Source: an uncultured Gemmiger sp. (GTDB lineage Bacteria; Bacillota; Clostridia; Oscillospirales; Ruminococcaceae). Taken from it: a DNA stretch of 64,000 bases. A model generated the notes under the pieces. The model worked only from the letters and a program-made list of their open reading frames with translations. It searched no databases and was not told the origin of the DNA. Shown here piece after piece: positions 51,969-60,703 of this stretch. Both the position numbers and the translations under genes were made by a program. The stretch lies in assembly GCA_944386495.1 (NCBI GenBank), contig CALXBE010000005.1:1-64000 (forward strand), written 5' to 3'. Position 1 is the stretch's first letter. Each line of letters opens with the position of its first letter.

Positions 51969-52649
51969 TTGCTGCGGGTAGAAGATAAATATTGCTGCTC
52001 GGAACAGGAGCTGACCCTCCTTCAAAGGCGGCTGGAAGTGGTGTTGGCCGCAGACACCAACCAGAAATCCCCCTTGGGATACAAGGTGACCAGCGTGTAT
52101 TTTGATGATTACCGGGACTCCAAGCTGGGGGACAATATCAGCGGGGTGAGCCACCGGAACAAATACCGCATCCGGATTTATGACGACAGCTTTGATACCA
52201 TCAAGCTGGAAGTCAAATACAAGGCATATAACCGGGTGGCAAAGCTGGGGAGGACCATCACCTACGAGGAGATGGCACAGCTGCTCCGGGGCAGAAAAAT
52301 ACCGGATTCCAATCCGGGACCGGACAACCCGGTCACCCTGTTCAACCTGGCCATAGAGCAGGATATGCTCCGGCCCAAGGTCATTGTGGAGTATGACCGG
52401 AAAGCCTTTATTTACCCGGCAGGGAATGTGCGGATCACCCTGGACCGGAATGTGCGGCGGAGCCGGGACCTGGAAAAATTTCTGGAAGGGAACAAGGGCG
52501 TTTATTCCCCCGTTCCGGGAACCGACCGGGTATTGGAAGTAAAATATGATTCTTTCCTGCCCGACTTTGTGGCAGGGCTTCTGGAAACGGGAAACCTGAA
52601 CCAGAGCAGTTATTCAAAATACGGCATGAGCCGGATAATGGAGGGATAA
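51969..52649 (+). CDS. VTC-domain polyphosphate-polymerase-like protein
   Basis: About 226 residues. The VTC tunnel fold is shown by RVEDKYCC at the start, TSVYFDDY, NKYRIRIY, KLEVKYKAYN, KVIVEYDRKAF, RITLDRNVRRS, LEVKYDSFLPDFV and SSYSKYGMSR: the basic and Glu residues that in yeast Vtc4 line the channel where ATP is built into polyphosphate are all in place. I choose TTG 51969: AAGGAGG precedes it, while GTG 51942 would leave only a few bases of leader behind the promoter. No membrane helix; it probably works on the inner face with the next protein. Confidence 0.88.
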   Translation: MLRVEDKYCCSEQELTLLQRRLEVVLAADTNQKSPLGYKVTSVYFDDYRDSKLGDNISGVSHRNKYRIRIYDDSFDTIKLEVKYKAYNRVAKLGRTITYEEMAQLLRGRKIPDSNPGPDNPVTLFNLAIEQDMLRPKVIVEYDRKAFIYPAGNVRITLDRNVRRSRDLEKFLEGNKGVYSPVPGTDRVLEVKYDSFLPDFVAGLLETGNLNQSSYSKYGMSRIMEG

Positions 52650-52653
52650 GACC

Positions 52654-53337
52654 ATGTCCTTTAAGGATATTTTCAAGTCAAGCGTATACGAAGCCTTTGC
52701 AGGAGGCGCCACCCAGCTGGATGGGGTGGGTATCCTGGTGATTCTGGCAGTGGCCGGATTGATTGGCATTTATATCTATTGGATTTACCGGCTTTCCTCC
52801 AAGGCAGCCTTTTATTCCCGGGACCTGAATGTGTCCCTGGCCATTATGCCGGTCATCATTGCCTCCATCATGGTGGCCATGCAGGCCAGCCTTCTGGTCT
52901 CTCTGGGCATGGTGGGTGCCTTGTCCATTGTCCGTTTCCGGAATGCGGTGAAGAATCCCATGGACCTGGTCTACCTGTTCTGGAGTGTCAGCGCCGGCAT
53001 TATCTGCGGAGTAGGACTGCACACCCTGGCTGTCTGCCTCTGCGTTATCACTACCCTGCTGCTTATGGGGCTTCAGTCTCTTCCCAGCATCAAGGCATCC
53101 TCGGTGCTGGTCCTGCGCAGCCGGGAACGGAATCTGGACTGGGAAGCCATTGAAAAGATGGTCAAGGAAAACACTTCCCGCTGCAAGCAGAAGGCCCGGA
53201 GCTTCCAGGCTGGGGAAACGGAAGTAATTTACGAACTGACCACCAAGAAAGAACAGGAACTTTTGGACCAGCTTCAGAGTGTACCGGGACTTCAGTATGT
53301 GGGAATCCTCTCCCATGACGGGGAATACCGGGTCTGA
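52654..53337 (+). CDS. DUF4956 membrane protein
   Basis: 227 residues. Membrane helices at about 25-45, 63-88 and 105-140; the loop GMVGALSIVRFRNAVKNPMDLVYLFWSVSAGIICG is the family mark and resembles a small ion or phosphate pore. The C-terminal 80 residues are a soluble alpha/beta domain (TEVIYELTTKKEQELLDQLQSVPGLQYVGILSHDGEYRV). Four bases after the VTC gene with GGAGG ribosome site. Function unknown; the pairing with VTC suggests a channel for the product. Confidence 0.85.
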   Translation: MSFKDIFKSSVYEAFAGGATQLDGVGILVILAVAGLIGIYIYWIYRLSSKAAFYSRDLNVSLAIMPVIIASIMVAMQASLLVSLGMVGALSIVRFRNAVKNPMDLVYLFWSVSAGIICGVGLHTLAVCLCVITTLLLMGLQSLPSIKASSVLVLRSRERNLDWEAIEKMVKENTSRCKQKARSFQAGETEVIYELTTKKEQELLDQLQSVPGLQYVGILSHDGEYRV

Positions 53338-53348
53338 GGGCAGGAGGA

Positions 53349-55085
53349 ATGATCAAGAAAATTGCCCTTCTGGTGATGCTGGGGGCGGCCGCAGCGGTGC
53401 TGGGTCTGGGACTGTGGTATGAAAGTATTCCCCTCCGGTTTGAGGAGGGCCGGTCTGATCTTCCTGCCCTGGCCTTCAACGACCAGATGATGGATGAAAC
53501 CATAGAGCCTTTCTGTCAGGATGGGGTCTGGTACTATTGCCTGCCTGGGTATATTGAAACGCAGAAAATCCTTCTGCCCTGGGGTACGGAAAAGGAACTG
53601 CAGGTGGACGGAAAATCCGCTTCCCTGGTTTGGAGCTGGGAAGAGGAAAAAACCTATACATTCACCTGGAAAGGTCAGGACTATCAGGTCCAGTTCCTCC
53701 GTAATTCTCAGCTGCCCACCCTTTTTATCCATACAGAGAGCGGCAGCCTGGAAGAGATTCACCGGAGCAAAAACCATGAGGAGACCGGGCATCTGCTGGC
53801 GCTGGATGCATCCGGAACGGTGGAATATCAAGGCGACCTGAAACGGATCAAGGGCCGGGGAAACAGTACCTTTTCCGATTATGACAAGAAGCCCTATTCC
53901 ATCAAACTGGAGGAGTCCTTCTCCCTGGCAGGGCTGGAGGAGTCCAAGGACTATACCCTTCTGGCACTGGCTTTTGACGGAGACAAAATCCACTCCAAAC
54001 TGGGATTGGAGGTGGCTTCGGCTCTGGGAGAAAATGATACCGAAGCCCAGTGGGTGGCGCTCTATATCAACGGGGAATGGCGTGGCCTTTACCTGCTGGC
54101 TACCTCGGTGTCTCACCTGGACCAGTTCCAGGAGGAGGGGGCTGTCCTGCTGGAAAAGGATATGGAGAGCCGATATCTGGAATCCGGGAACGGATTTACT
54201 ACCCAGGACGGGAACCACTTCTCCGTTAAGCGGCCTCAGGAAATCAATGAAAATGATTTGACCCAGCTGGAGAACAGAATCAACCAGATAGAAACCTCTA
54301 TCCTGGCGGGTAAGCCGGATTTTGAGATGATGGACCTGGACTCCTTCGCAGTGCAGATTCTTACGGAGGAAGTAACCCGGAATTTTGATGCCTACAAAAC
54401 CAGCAGTTTTTATTACTATCTGCCCGGGGATGATACCCTCTATGCCGGTCCCATGTGGGACTATGACGGAGCCTTTGGAGAATTTACCCGGCTGGGAATT
54501 TGGTGGAATGACCCGGCGGGCATCCTGCTGGAGGATACTCCGGAAATGTTTGCCGCCGACGGCCGGCTGACCTGGCCGGTCTACCTGTACCAGAATGAAA
54601 CCTTCAAAAAGCGGATGAAGGAAATCTATGCCCAGTCTCTGACAGAACTGAGGGCTTTGGCAGAGAAAATTCCGCAGTACGAAGAGTTTATCCAGGATTC
54701 CGTCCTGTGTGACCAGCTTCGCTGGCCGGCCAGTTCCGGCCTGGCCCACGAGGGAAAATATGTCAAGTGGGAAAATAATGTCCGGTATCTGAGATACTTC
54801 TTCGGGCAGCGGCTGAACAGCCTGTGTGAAGCCTGGAATATTTCCTGGGACCCCATTTCCTTTATGGGAAACGGGTCGGTCCACACCGTCACCTTTACCC
54901 GGGACGGGGAACAGGTGGCACAGATGGAGGTGAAGGACGGCACCCTGCTGGGATGGCAGGATACGGAATCGTTCTACCCTCAGGGGTATTACCTGATTAC
55001 CCAGTATGGGGGACTGTTCACCCTGGACCTCCCGGTGCTGGAGGACTGCACCCTGGATATCGTGCTGAATCCTCCTGCAAATTGA
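53349..55085 (+). CDS. CotH kinase-family exported protein
   Basis: 578 residues. N-terminal membrane helix (about 5-24) acts as signal anchor, so the body is outside. The CotH kinase domain shows RIKGRGNSTFSDYDKKPYSIKL (166-187), WVALYINGEWRGLYLL (235-250) and the metal-binding GPMWDYDGAFG (367-377). Spore-coat CotH is an atypical kinase that phosphorylates serines; related proteins occur outside spores. The last part (about 525-578) is a small beta domain. Eleven bases after DUF4956; third gene of the operon. Confidence 0.88.
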   Translation: MIKKIALLVMLGAAAAVLGLGLWYESIPLRFEEGRSDLPALAFNDQMMDETIEPFCQDGVWYYCLPGYIETQKILLPWGTEKELQVDGKSASLVWSWEEEKTYTFTWKGQDYQVQFLRNSQLPTLFIHTESGSLEEIHRSKNHEETGHLLALDASGTVEYQGDLKRIKGRGNSTFSDYDKKPYSIKLEESFSLAGLEESKDYTLLALAFDGDKIHSKLGLEVASALGENDTEAQWVALYINGEWRGLYLLATSVSHLDQFQEEGAVLLEKDMESRYLESGNGFTTQDGNHFSVKRPQEINENDLTQLENRINQIETSILAGKPDFEMMDLDSFAVQILTEEVTRNFDAYKTSSFYYYLPGDDTLYAGPMWDYDGAFGEFTRLGIWWNDPAGILLEDTPEMFAADGRLTWPVYLYQNETFKKRMKEIYAQSLTELRALAEKIPQYEEFIQDSVLCDQLRWPASSGLAHEGKYVKWENNVRYLRYFFGQRLNSLCEAWNISWDPISFMGNGSVHTVTFTRDGEQVAQMEVKDGTLLGWQDTESFYPQGYYLITQYGGLFTLDLPVLEDCTLDIVLNPPAN

Positions 55086-55087
55086 AT

Positions 55088-55125
55088 AAAAAATACCCGG
55101 CTCAAGAGAACCGGGTATTTTTTTA
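55088..55125. terminator. Bidirectional terminator
   Basis: AAAAAATACCCGG (55088-55100) pairs with CCGGGTATTTTTT (55111-55123). Ends the CotH operon and serves the convergent MATE gene. Confidence 0.92.
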
Positions 55126-55142
55126 TGGTCTGTTAATCAATC

Positions 55143-56528
55143 TTAATCGTGGTGGACGGGAAGCTGGGCTTCCTTTTCCGCTTTTACAAATACGCTGCGG
55201 ATGGCAAAGATGGCGGCAATGGCCATGACCAGCTCAGCGGCGGGCTGGGCGTAGGGCAGGCCGTAGAGGGGGACCAGGAAATTGAGCAGGTACATGAGGG
55301 GAATTTCCAGCACCAGTTTCCGGGCCAGGGCAAAGAAGAGGGCGTAGCTGCCCATGCCCACAGCCTGGTAAAGACCCAGCCCCAGGAAATCCAGGCCCAG
55401 CAGGGGAACGCTGAGGCACATTCCTTTCAGGAACACGGAACCGTAGGCGATGGTTTCGGGGTCATCAATAAAGAGCCGGACGGCGTAATCGCTGAACAGG
55501 AAGAAGATGACACAGCAGGAAATCAGGGCTGTCATGCAGATTTTCAGGGTGAAGTTGAAAGCGCTCTTCATCCGCTGGGGCTTTTTGGCAGCGTAGGTAT
55601 AGCTGACCAGGGGCATGATGCCCTGGCTCATGCCCTGCATCACATAGAAGGGGACCATGTTCAGCTTGCTGCAGATTCCCATGGCGGCCAGAACGGCGGC
55701 GCCATAGGGGGCGGCCAGATTGTTGAGGATGGTGCTGCCAATCACATTGAGAATGTTCTGGACCGAGGCGGGAACACCCACGGCAAAAACGCCGGTGACC
55801 ACCATTCCCCGCAGGTGAAGCAGTTCCCGGGGATCGATGCAGACCAGGGTCTTGCCCCGGCGGACGGCAAAGTAGACCAGGAAGTAGAGAACTGCAAAGC
55901 AGTTGCTCAGGAAGGTGGCAAGGGCGGCGCCGGTGCTGCCCATCTCAAAGCCGATGATAAAGATGGGGTCCAGAATAATGTTGAGGAAGCAGCCGCTCAT
56001 GGTGCCGATACTGGCATGGAGGGCACTGCCCTCGCTTCGCACCATGTAGGCGCAAACCACATTCAGAATAGCGGGGATGGCGCCCAGGCTTACGGTCCAG
56101 CCCAGGTAGGTGCTGGTGGGGTCGGCGGTGGTGGCATCACAGCCCAGCAGGGCCAGCAGCGGGGCCATAAACAGGGTGGCCAGAATGCTGAAAATAAGGC
56201 CTCCGGCCAGTGACCCCCAGAATCCGAAAGAACTGCTTTGGCGCAGGGTCTTGTAATCGCCCCGGCCCAGGGCACGGCTCATCATGCTGCTGCAGCCTAC
56301 CCCGAACAGATTGTTGACGGCGTTAAAGGCAAGCAATACCGGGGCAGCCAGGGTGACGGCGGCGGTCTGGACCGGGTCGTTGAGCAGACCTACGAAATAG
56401 GTGTCCGCCATGCTGTAGGCTAAGGACACCAGACTGCCCGCAACGGTGGGCAGAGACAGGGTGAAAACCGCTCTGGGGATGGAATAATTTTCAAACAGAT
56501 CCAGGCGGGCAGATTGGGTTCCGGCCAT
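55143..56528 (-). CDS. MATE-family transporter
   Basis: 461 residues, about 12 helices. FTLSLPTVAGSLVSLAYSMADTYFVGLLNDPVQTAAVTLAAP, GCSSMMSRALGRGDY and MGICSKLNMVPFYVMQGMSQGIMPLVSYTYAAKK. Third MATE protein in the window; not closely alike to the other two. AGGAG ribosome site before ATG 56528. Confidence 0.93.
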   Translation of the reverse strand: MAGTQSARLDLFENYSIPRAVFTLSLPTVAGSLVSLAYSMADTYFVGLLNDPVQTAAVTLAAPVLLAFNAVNNLFGVGCSSMMSRALGRGDYKTLRQSSSFGFWGSLAGGLIFSILATLFMAPLLALLGCDATTADPTSTYLGWTVSLGAIPAILNVVCAYMVRSEGSALHASIGTMSGCFLNIILDPIFIIGFEMGSTGAALATFLSNCFAVLYFLVYFAVRRGKTLVCIDPRELLHLRGMVVTGVFAVGVPASVQNILNVIGSTILNNLAAPYGAAVLAAMGICSKLNMVPFYVMQGMSQGIMPLVSYTYAAKKPQRMKSAFNFTLKICMTALISCCVIFFLFSDYAVRLFIDDPETIAYGSVFLKGMCLSVPLLGLDFLGLGLYQAVGMGSYALFFALARKLVLEIPLMYLLNFLVPLYGLPYAQPAAELVMAIAAIFAIRSVFVKAEKEAQLPVHHD

Positions 56529-56568
56529 AGTTACACTCCTATTCCTTTGATTTTATCCGATTCTATCT

Positions 56569-56596
56569 ATTATATTACAACCAAAAACAAAATCAA
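56569..56596 (-). promoter_or_regulatory. Promoter of the third MATE gene
   Basis: On the minus strand TTGATT (56596-56591), 16 bases, TATAAT (56574-56569). Confidence 0.65.
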
Positions 56597-56699
56597 GGGC
56601 GTGGCTGGAAAGAAAGGATGGTCATTTCTTCCAGGCTGTGGTATGATGAAACTGTAATTATGACACTGTCTGCCCTTATAGACAGAGAAGGAGCATATC

Positions 56700-57605
56700 A
56701 TGAATGAAATCCGCCGGACGGCTGTTTTGGGACTGGGAGCACTGGGAATCCTGTTCGGAATCCCCATGCAGGAACATTCGCAGGTCCAGGTGATTGCGGA
56801 TGAAGACCGAATCCGCCGGTATCAGGCCCAGCCGGGCCGGTGCAACGGCAAGCCCTACGCCTTCGACTATGTTCTGCCCAGCCGGGGGGAACCGGTGGAC
56901 CTGATTCTGGTGGCCACCAAGGCCACTGCCCTGGAACAGGCCCTGCCTCAGCTGGAACACTTTGTGGGCCCGGATACCGTGATTCTCAGTCTCCTCAACG
57001 GAATCACCAGCGAGGAAAAAATCGAGGCCCGGTACCCCGGCCATACCCTCTGGAGCGTAGCCATCGGAATGGACGCCACCCGGATGGGGCGGGACCTGGA
57101 ATACAAAAATATGGGAATGATTCAGTTCGGGGAGAAAGATGGTTCCCTCACCCCCAGACTGGAACGGGTGAAGGAATACTTTGACCGGTGCGGCATTGAA
57201 AGCCAGGTCTGCACCGACATCCTCTACAAGCAGTGGCATAAGCTGATGGTGAATGTGGGACTGAACCAGACCTCCGCCGCTTTCGGCCTGACCTATGGGG
57301 GGCTTTGCAAAAAAGGGAAAGCCTATGATACCATGCTCCGGGCCATGGAGGAGACCATTGCCCTGGCCAATGCCAAGGGAATCCCTCTGCCCCCGGACAA
57401 CCATACCCGGTGGCTGGATGCCAACCTGCCCACCTTCAAGGAGGACGGGCGGCCCAGCATGGGTCAGGATATTCTGGCGGGGCGGCCCACCGAGGTGGAG
57501 GAATTCTCGGGAATCGTCCGCCGACTGGGCCGGGAATGCGGAATTCCCACCCCGGCCAACGACTTTTTCTATGCGACCATCCGGAACCTGGAGGAGAAGA
57601 ACTGA
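56700..57605 (+). CDS. Ketopantoate reductase-family protein (PanE/ApbA)
   Basis: 301 residues. N-terminal Rossmann motif AVLGLGALGILFG, ILVATKATALEQAL, LLNGITSEEKI, and the C-terminal domain KLMVNVGLNQTSAAFGL with the catalytic Lys region. PanE makes D-pantoate with NADPH for coenzyme A; many paralogues reduce other 2-keto acids, and no pan gene lies nearby, so I give no gene name. Ribosome site AGGAG. Confidence 0.87.
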   Translation: MNEIRRTAVLGLGALGILFGIPMQEHSQVQVIADEDRIRRYQAQPGRCNGKPYAFDYVLPSRGEPVDLILVATKATALEQALPQLEHFVGPDTVILSLLNGITSEEKIEARYPGHTLWSVAIGMDATRMGRDLEYKNMGMIQFGEKDGSLTPRLERVKEYFDRCGIESQVCTDILYKQWHKLMVNVGLNQTSAAFGLTYGGLCKKGKAYDTMLRAMEETIALANAKGIPLPPDNHTRWLDANLPTFKEDGRPSMGQDILAGRPTEVEEFSGIVRRLGRECGIPTPANDFFYATIRNLEEKN

Positions 57606-57653
57606 ATTTCCTCCGGCATAACAGAGGCATAACAGAGGAAAGGGGGCAGAGCC

Positions 57654-58322
57654 ATGGACCCTGCCGTTTTTATCCCCGCTTTGGGTGTGTACGGAATCCT
57701 GCTTGCCAGACTGGTGGCCCGGATCAAGGACGAGGAAAAAGGGTACGGTAAGGAAAAAACGGCCTGCAGCATGGGGTTTGTGGCCCTGGCGGCCATTGCA
57801 GCCTTGGCGGGCAGCCGCCCCCGGGCCTTCCGGCAGCTGCTTCCGGCCCTTCTTCTCTGCCTTGCCGGGGATGTGATTTTGGCCCTTTATAACCATGACC
57901 GCCGCCCCGGCCTTTTCCTGGGCGGACTGGTCAGCTTCCTGGGGGGCCACGCCTTTTTCATCTGGGGCCTCTGCCGGGTCCAGCCTCTGGGCTGGCCGGT
58001 TTTCCTGGCCGCCCTTCTGGGAGGATGCGGGGTGCTGGCCCTCAGCCGGCTGCCCTGCCTGAAACTGGGAAAAATGCTCCCCTGGACGGTGGTCTACGGC
58101 GGAGTGGTATCGGCCCTGGTGGGGAAAGCCTGCCAGCTGGCCTTTGGCATGGGGGAACCCTGGTGCTTTTTGGTGCTGGCAGGAGCGGTCCTGTTCTGGA
58201 TTTCCGACCTGCTTATCCTCTTTCTCTACTTCTGGCCGGGCCGTCATCCCCGGATTCACGCTGCCAACCTGATCACCTACTATCTGGCTATGGCCTTCCT
58301 GGCCGTCAGCCTGGGATTCTGA
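57654..58322 (+). CDS. YhhN-family membrane protein (lysoplasmalogenase-like)
   Basis: 222 residues, about eight helices. LLCLAGDVILALYNHD, GLVSFLGGHAFFIWGL, AVLFWISDLLILFLYFW and NLITYYLAMAFLAVS hold the Asp residues conserved in the YhhN/TMEM86 family, which splits the vinyl-ether bond of lysoplasmalogen. Clostridia do make plasmalogens, so this is plausible. 48 bases behind the PanE-like gene. Spacer 58323-58388 holds an inverted repeat (58362-58368 with 58375-58381) without T tract. Confidence 0.85.
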   Translation: MDPAVFIPALGVYGILLARLVARIKDEEKGYGKEKTACSMGFVALAAIAALAGSRPRAFRQLLPALLLCLAGDVILALYNHDRRPGLFLGGLVSFLGGHAFFIWGLCRVQPLGWPVFLAALLGGCGVLALSRLPCLKLGKMLPWTVVYGGVVSALVGKACQLAFGMGEPWCFLVLAGAVLFWISDLLILFLYFWPGRHPRIHAANLITYYLAMAFLAVSLGF

Positions 58323-58388
58323 ATGATTTCGGCGCTCTCTGACAGATTCTGCCAGGGGGCGCCCTCTCTTTTGGGAGAGGGGAAAAGA

Positions 58389-58417
58389 TTGAAATATCCT
58401 GATAGGTATGATATAAT
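58389..58417 (+). promoter_or_regulatory. Promoter of ruvCAB
   Basis: TTGAAA (58389-58394), 17 bases, TATAAT (58412-58417). Confidence 0.85.
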
Positions 58418-58445
58418 CTAATGATTAAACTGGAGAGGTGTGGGT

Positions 58446-58961
58446 ATGCGGATTTTGGGGATAGACCCCGGCTATGCCATTGTGGGATGGGGTGTTGTGG
58501 ACTATGTGGGCAACCGGTTTACCCCGGTGGGCTTCGGGTCCATTACCACCCCGGCGGGGATTCCCTTTGAGCGGCGGCTGAAGGAAGTGTATGAGGGGAT
58601 GGAGGAGATACTCTCCACCTACCAGCCCCAGGCCCTGGCCATTGAGCAGCTGTTCTACCAGCATAACCAGACCACCGTCATAGGGGTGGCGGAAGCCCGG
58701 GGGGTCATTCTTCTGGCGGCTGCCCAGGCGGGGGTCCCCATCTATGAATACACCCCCATGCAGGTGAAGCAGAGCGTTACCGGCTACGGAAAGGCGGTCA
58801 AAAAGCAGGTGCAGGAGATGACCCGGCGGCTGCTGGGCCTGGAAAAAGTCCCGAAACCCGATGACACGGCAGACGCCCTGGCCATGGCCATCACCCATGG
58901 GCATTGCAGCCGGAGCCAGATCCAGCAGACTCCCGGTTCCCGGTTTGGCCGGGCTTATTGA
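58446..58961 (+). CDS. ruvC: Holliday junction resolvase RuvC
   Basis: 171 residues. RILGIDPGYAIVGWGVVD with catalytic Asp, AIEQLFYQHNQTTVIGVAEARG with catalytic Glu, and KPDDTADALAMAITH with the last two Asp. Cuts Holliday junctions. ATG 58446 is seven bases after GGAGAGG; GTG 58440 is too close to it. Confidence 0.95.
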   Translation: MRILGIDPGYAIVGWGVVDYVGNRFTPVGFGSITTPAGIPFERRLKEVYEGMEEILSTYQPQALAIEQLFYQHNQTTVIGVAEARGVILLAAAQAGVPIYEYTPMQVKQSVTGYGKAVKKQVQEMTRRLLGLEKVPKPDDTADALAMAITHGHCSRSQIQQTPGSRFGRAY

Positions 58962-58978
58962 GAAATTAGGAGAAGACC

Positions 58979-59575
58979 ATGATCTATTGTCTGGAAGGAA
59001 AAATCCTGAAAAAGACCCTGGACACCGCAGTGATAAGCTGCGGCGGGGTGGGATACCTGGTCCAGCTTCCCGCTTCGGTGGCCGGTCAGCTGCCGGGACC
59101 GGGAGCTCAGGCCACCCTCTATACCTATATGAATATTACCGAAAACGACATCAGTCTCTTTGGCTTTTCTTCCGAGGAACAGCGCAGTTGCTTTGAAATG
59201 CTCATCGGGGTGTCGGGGGTGGGGCCCAAGGCCGGGCTGGCCATCCTCAGCGTTCTTACCCCGGACAAGGTGGCCCTGGCTATTTCCGCCGGGGACCATA
59301 AGGCCTTTACCGCCGCCAATGGCGTAGGCCCCAAGCTGGCCCAGCGCATTACCCTGGAACTGAAGGACAAGGTAGGGAAGGGCCTGGCTGTGGGCCAGGG
59401 CTTCGGCCCTGCTGCTTCGGGAGCACCTGCCCCCGGCACCGCCCAGGCAGTGGCGGCGCTGGTCAGCCTGGGATACACCCAGAGCGAGGCTGCCGGGGCT
59501 GTGTCCCGGATCGACGATACCCTGCCGGTGGAGGAGATCATCAAAATCGCCCTCCGGCAGATGAGCAGGAGGTAA
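58979..59575 (+). CDS. ruvA: Holliday junction branch migration protein RuvA
   Basis: 198 residues. MIYCLEGKILKKTLDTAVISCGGVGYLV (OB fold), two helix-hairpin-helix motifs (LIGVSGVGPKAGLAIL, FTAANGVGPKLAQRI), and the flexible Gly/Ala linker before domain III. Junction-binding tetramer that works with RuvB. Confidence 0.95.
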   Translation: MIYCLEGKILKKTLDTAVISCGGVGYLVQLPASVAGQLPGPGAQATLYTYMNITENDISLFGFSSEEQRSCFEMLIGVSGVGPKAGLAILSVLTPDKVALAISAGDHKAFTAANGVGPKLAQRITLELKDKVGKGLAVGQGFGPAASGAPAPGTAQAVAALVSLGYTQSEAAGAVSRIDDTLPVEEIIKIALRQMSRR

Positions 59576-59578
59576 TCC

Positions 59579-60637
59579 ATGGCAGTAGAAAACGGATACT
59601 CGGTGGAATCCAGCCGCCTGGTCAGCCCCCAGGAAATCAGGGGGGACACCGAGGAAAACAATCTCCGCCCCAAAACCCTGGCCGACTATGTGGGCCAGGA
59701 AAAGGTAAAGGAGAACCTGAAAGTTTATCTGGAGGCCGCCCGCCTGCGGGGAGAGCCTATGGACCATATCCTTCTCTACGGTCCTCCCGGACTGGGCAAA
59801 ACCACCCTGGCCGGAATCGTGGCGGCAGAGATGGGGGTCCAGATTCGCATTACCAGCGGCCCCGCCATTGAAAAGCCGGGGGACCTGGCTGCCCTCCTCA
59901 CCAGTCTGCAGGAGGGGGATGTGCTCTTTATTGACGAGATTCACCGCCTCTCCCGTCAGGTGGAGGAAGTGCTCTACCCGGCTCTGGAAGACTATGCCCT
60001 GGACATTATGATTGGAAAGGGCCCCAGCGCCCAGAGCATCCGGATCAACCTGCCCCGGTTCACCCTCATTGGGGCCACCACCCGGGCGGGACAGCTTACC
60101 GGGCCTTTGCGGGACCGGTTCGGGGTGCTCCTCAAGCTGGAACTGTATAGCCCGGACGAGCTGGCCAGCATCATCTACCGGAGTGCCGGTATCCTGGGCC
60201 AGGACTGCACCCGGGAAGGTGCCTATGAGCTGGCCAAATGCGCCCGGGGAACCCCCCGTGTGGCCAACCGGCTTCTCAAGCGGGTGCGGGATTTCGCCAC
60301 TGTGCTGGGGGACGGCATTGTGGACAAGGAGACTGCCCAGCTGGCCCTGAAACGGATGGACATTGACCGCCTGGGTCTGGACGAGCTGGACCGGAGCCTG
60401 CTTCGGGCCATCATTGAACTGTACGGGGGTGGCCCCGTGGGCCTGGATACCCTGGCCGCCGCTTTGGGTGAGGAGGCCGTCACCCTGGAGGATGTCTGCG
60501 AGCCCTATCTTATGCAGATGGGATTCCTTACCCGGACTCCCCGGGGTCGGTGTGTCACCCGGCTGGCCTACACCCATCTGGGACTGCCCCTGCCCAAAGA
60601 GCTGGATGAGGAAAACGGCCAGCAATCCATGTTTTGA
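59579..60637 (+). CDS. ruvB: Holliday junction branch migration helicase RuvB
   Basis: 352 residues. [19 protein letters not shown], Walker [14 protein letters not shown], Walker [13 protein letters not shown], sensor [18 protein letters not shown], and C-terminal winged helix ending LGLPLP. AAA+ motor; four bases behind ruvA. Confidence 0.97.
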   Translation: MAVENGYSVESSRLVSPQEIRGDTEENNLRPKTLADYVGQEKVKENLKVYLEAARLRGEPMDHILLYGPPGLGKTTLAGIVAAEMGVQIRITSGPAIEKPGDLAALLTSLQEGDVLFIDEIHRLSRQVEEVLYPALEDYALDIMIGKGPSAQSIRINLPRFTLIGATTRAGQLTGPLRDRFGVLLKLELYSPDELASIIYRSAGILGQDCTREGAYELAKCARGTPRVANRLLKRVRDFATVLGDGIVDKETAQLALKRMDIDRLGLDELDRSLLRAIIELYGGGPVGLDTLAAALGEEAVTLEDVCEPYLMQMGFLTRTPRGRCVTRLAYTHLGLPLPKELDEENGQQSMF

Positions 60638-60703
60638 TTTCCCGGAAATTTGAATATACAAGATAGTAAAACTAACCTGAAAAAGGAAAGCGAGGAACCT
60701 GTT

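Noticed and set aside
58362-58381. Hairpin before ruvC as terminator
   Set aside because: Good stem but followed by GAAAAG, not T residues.
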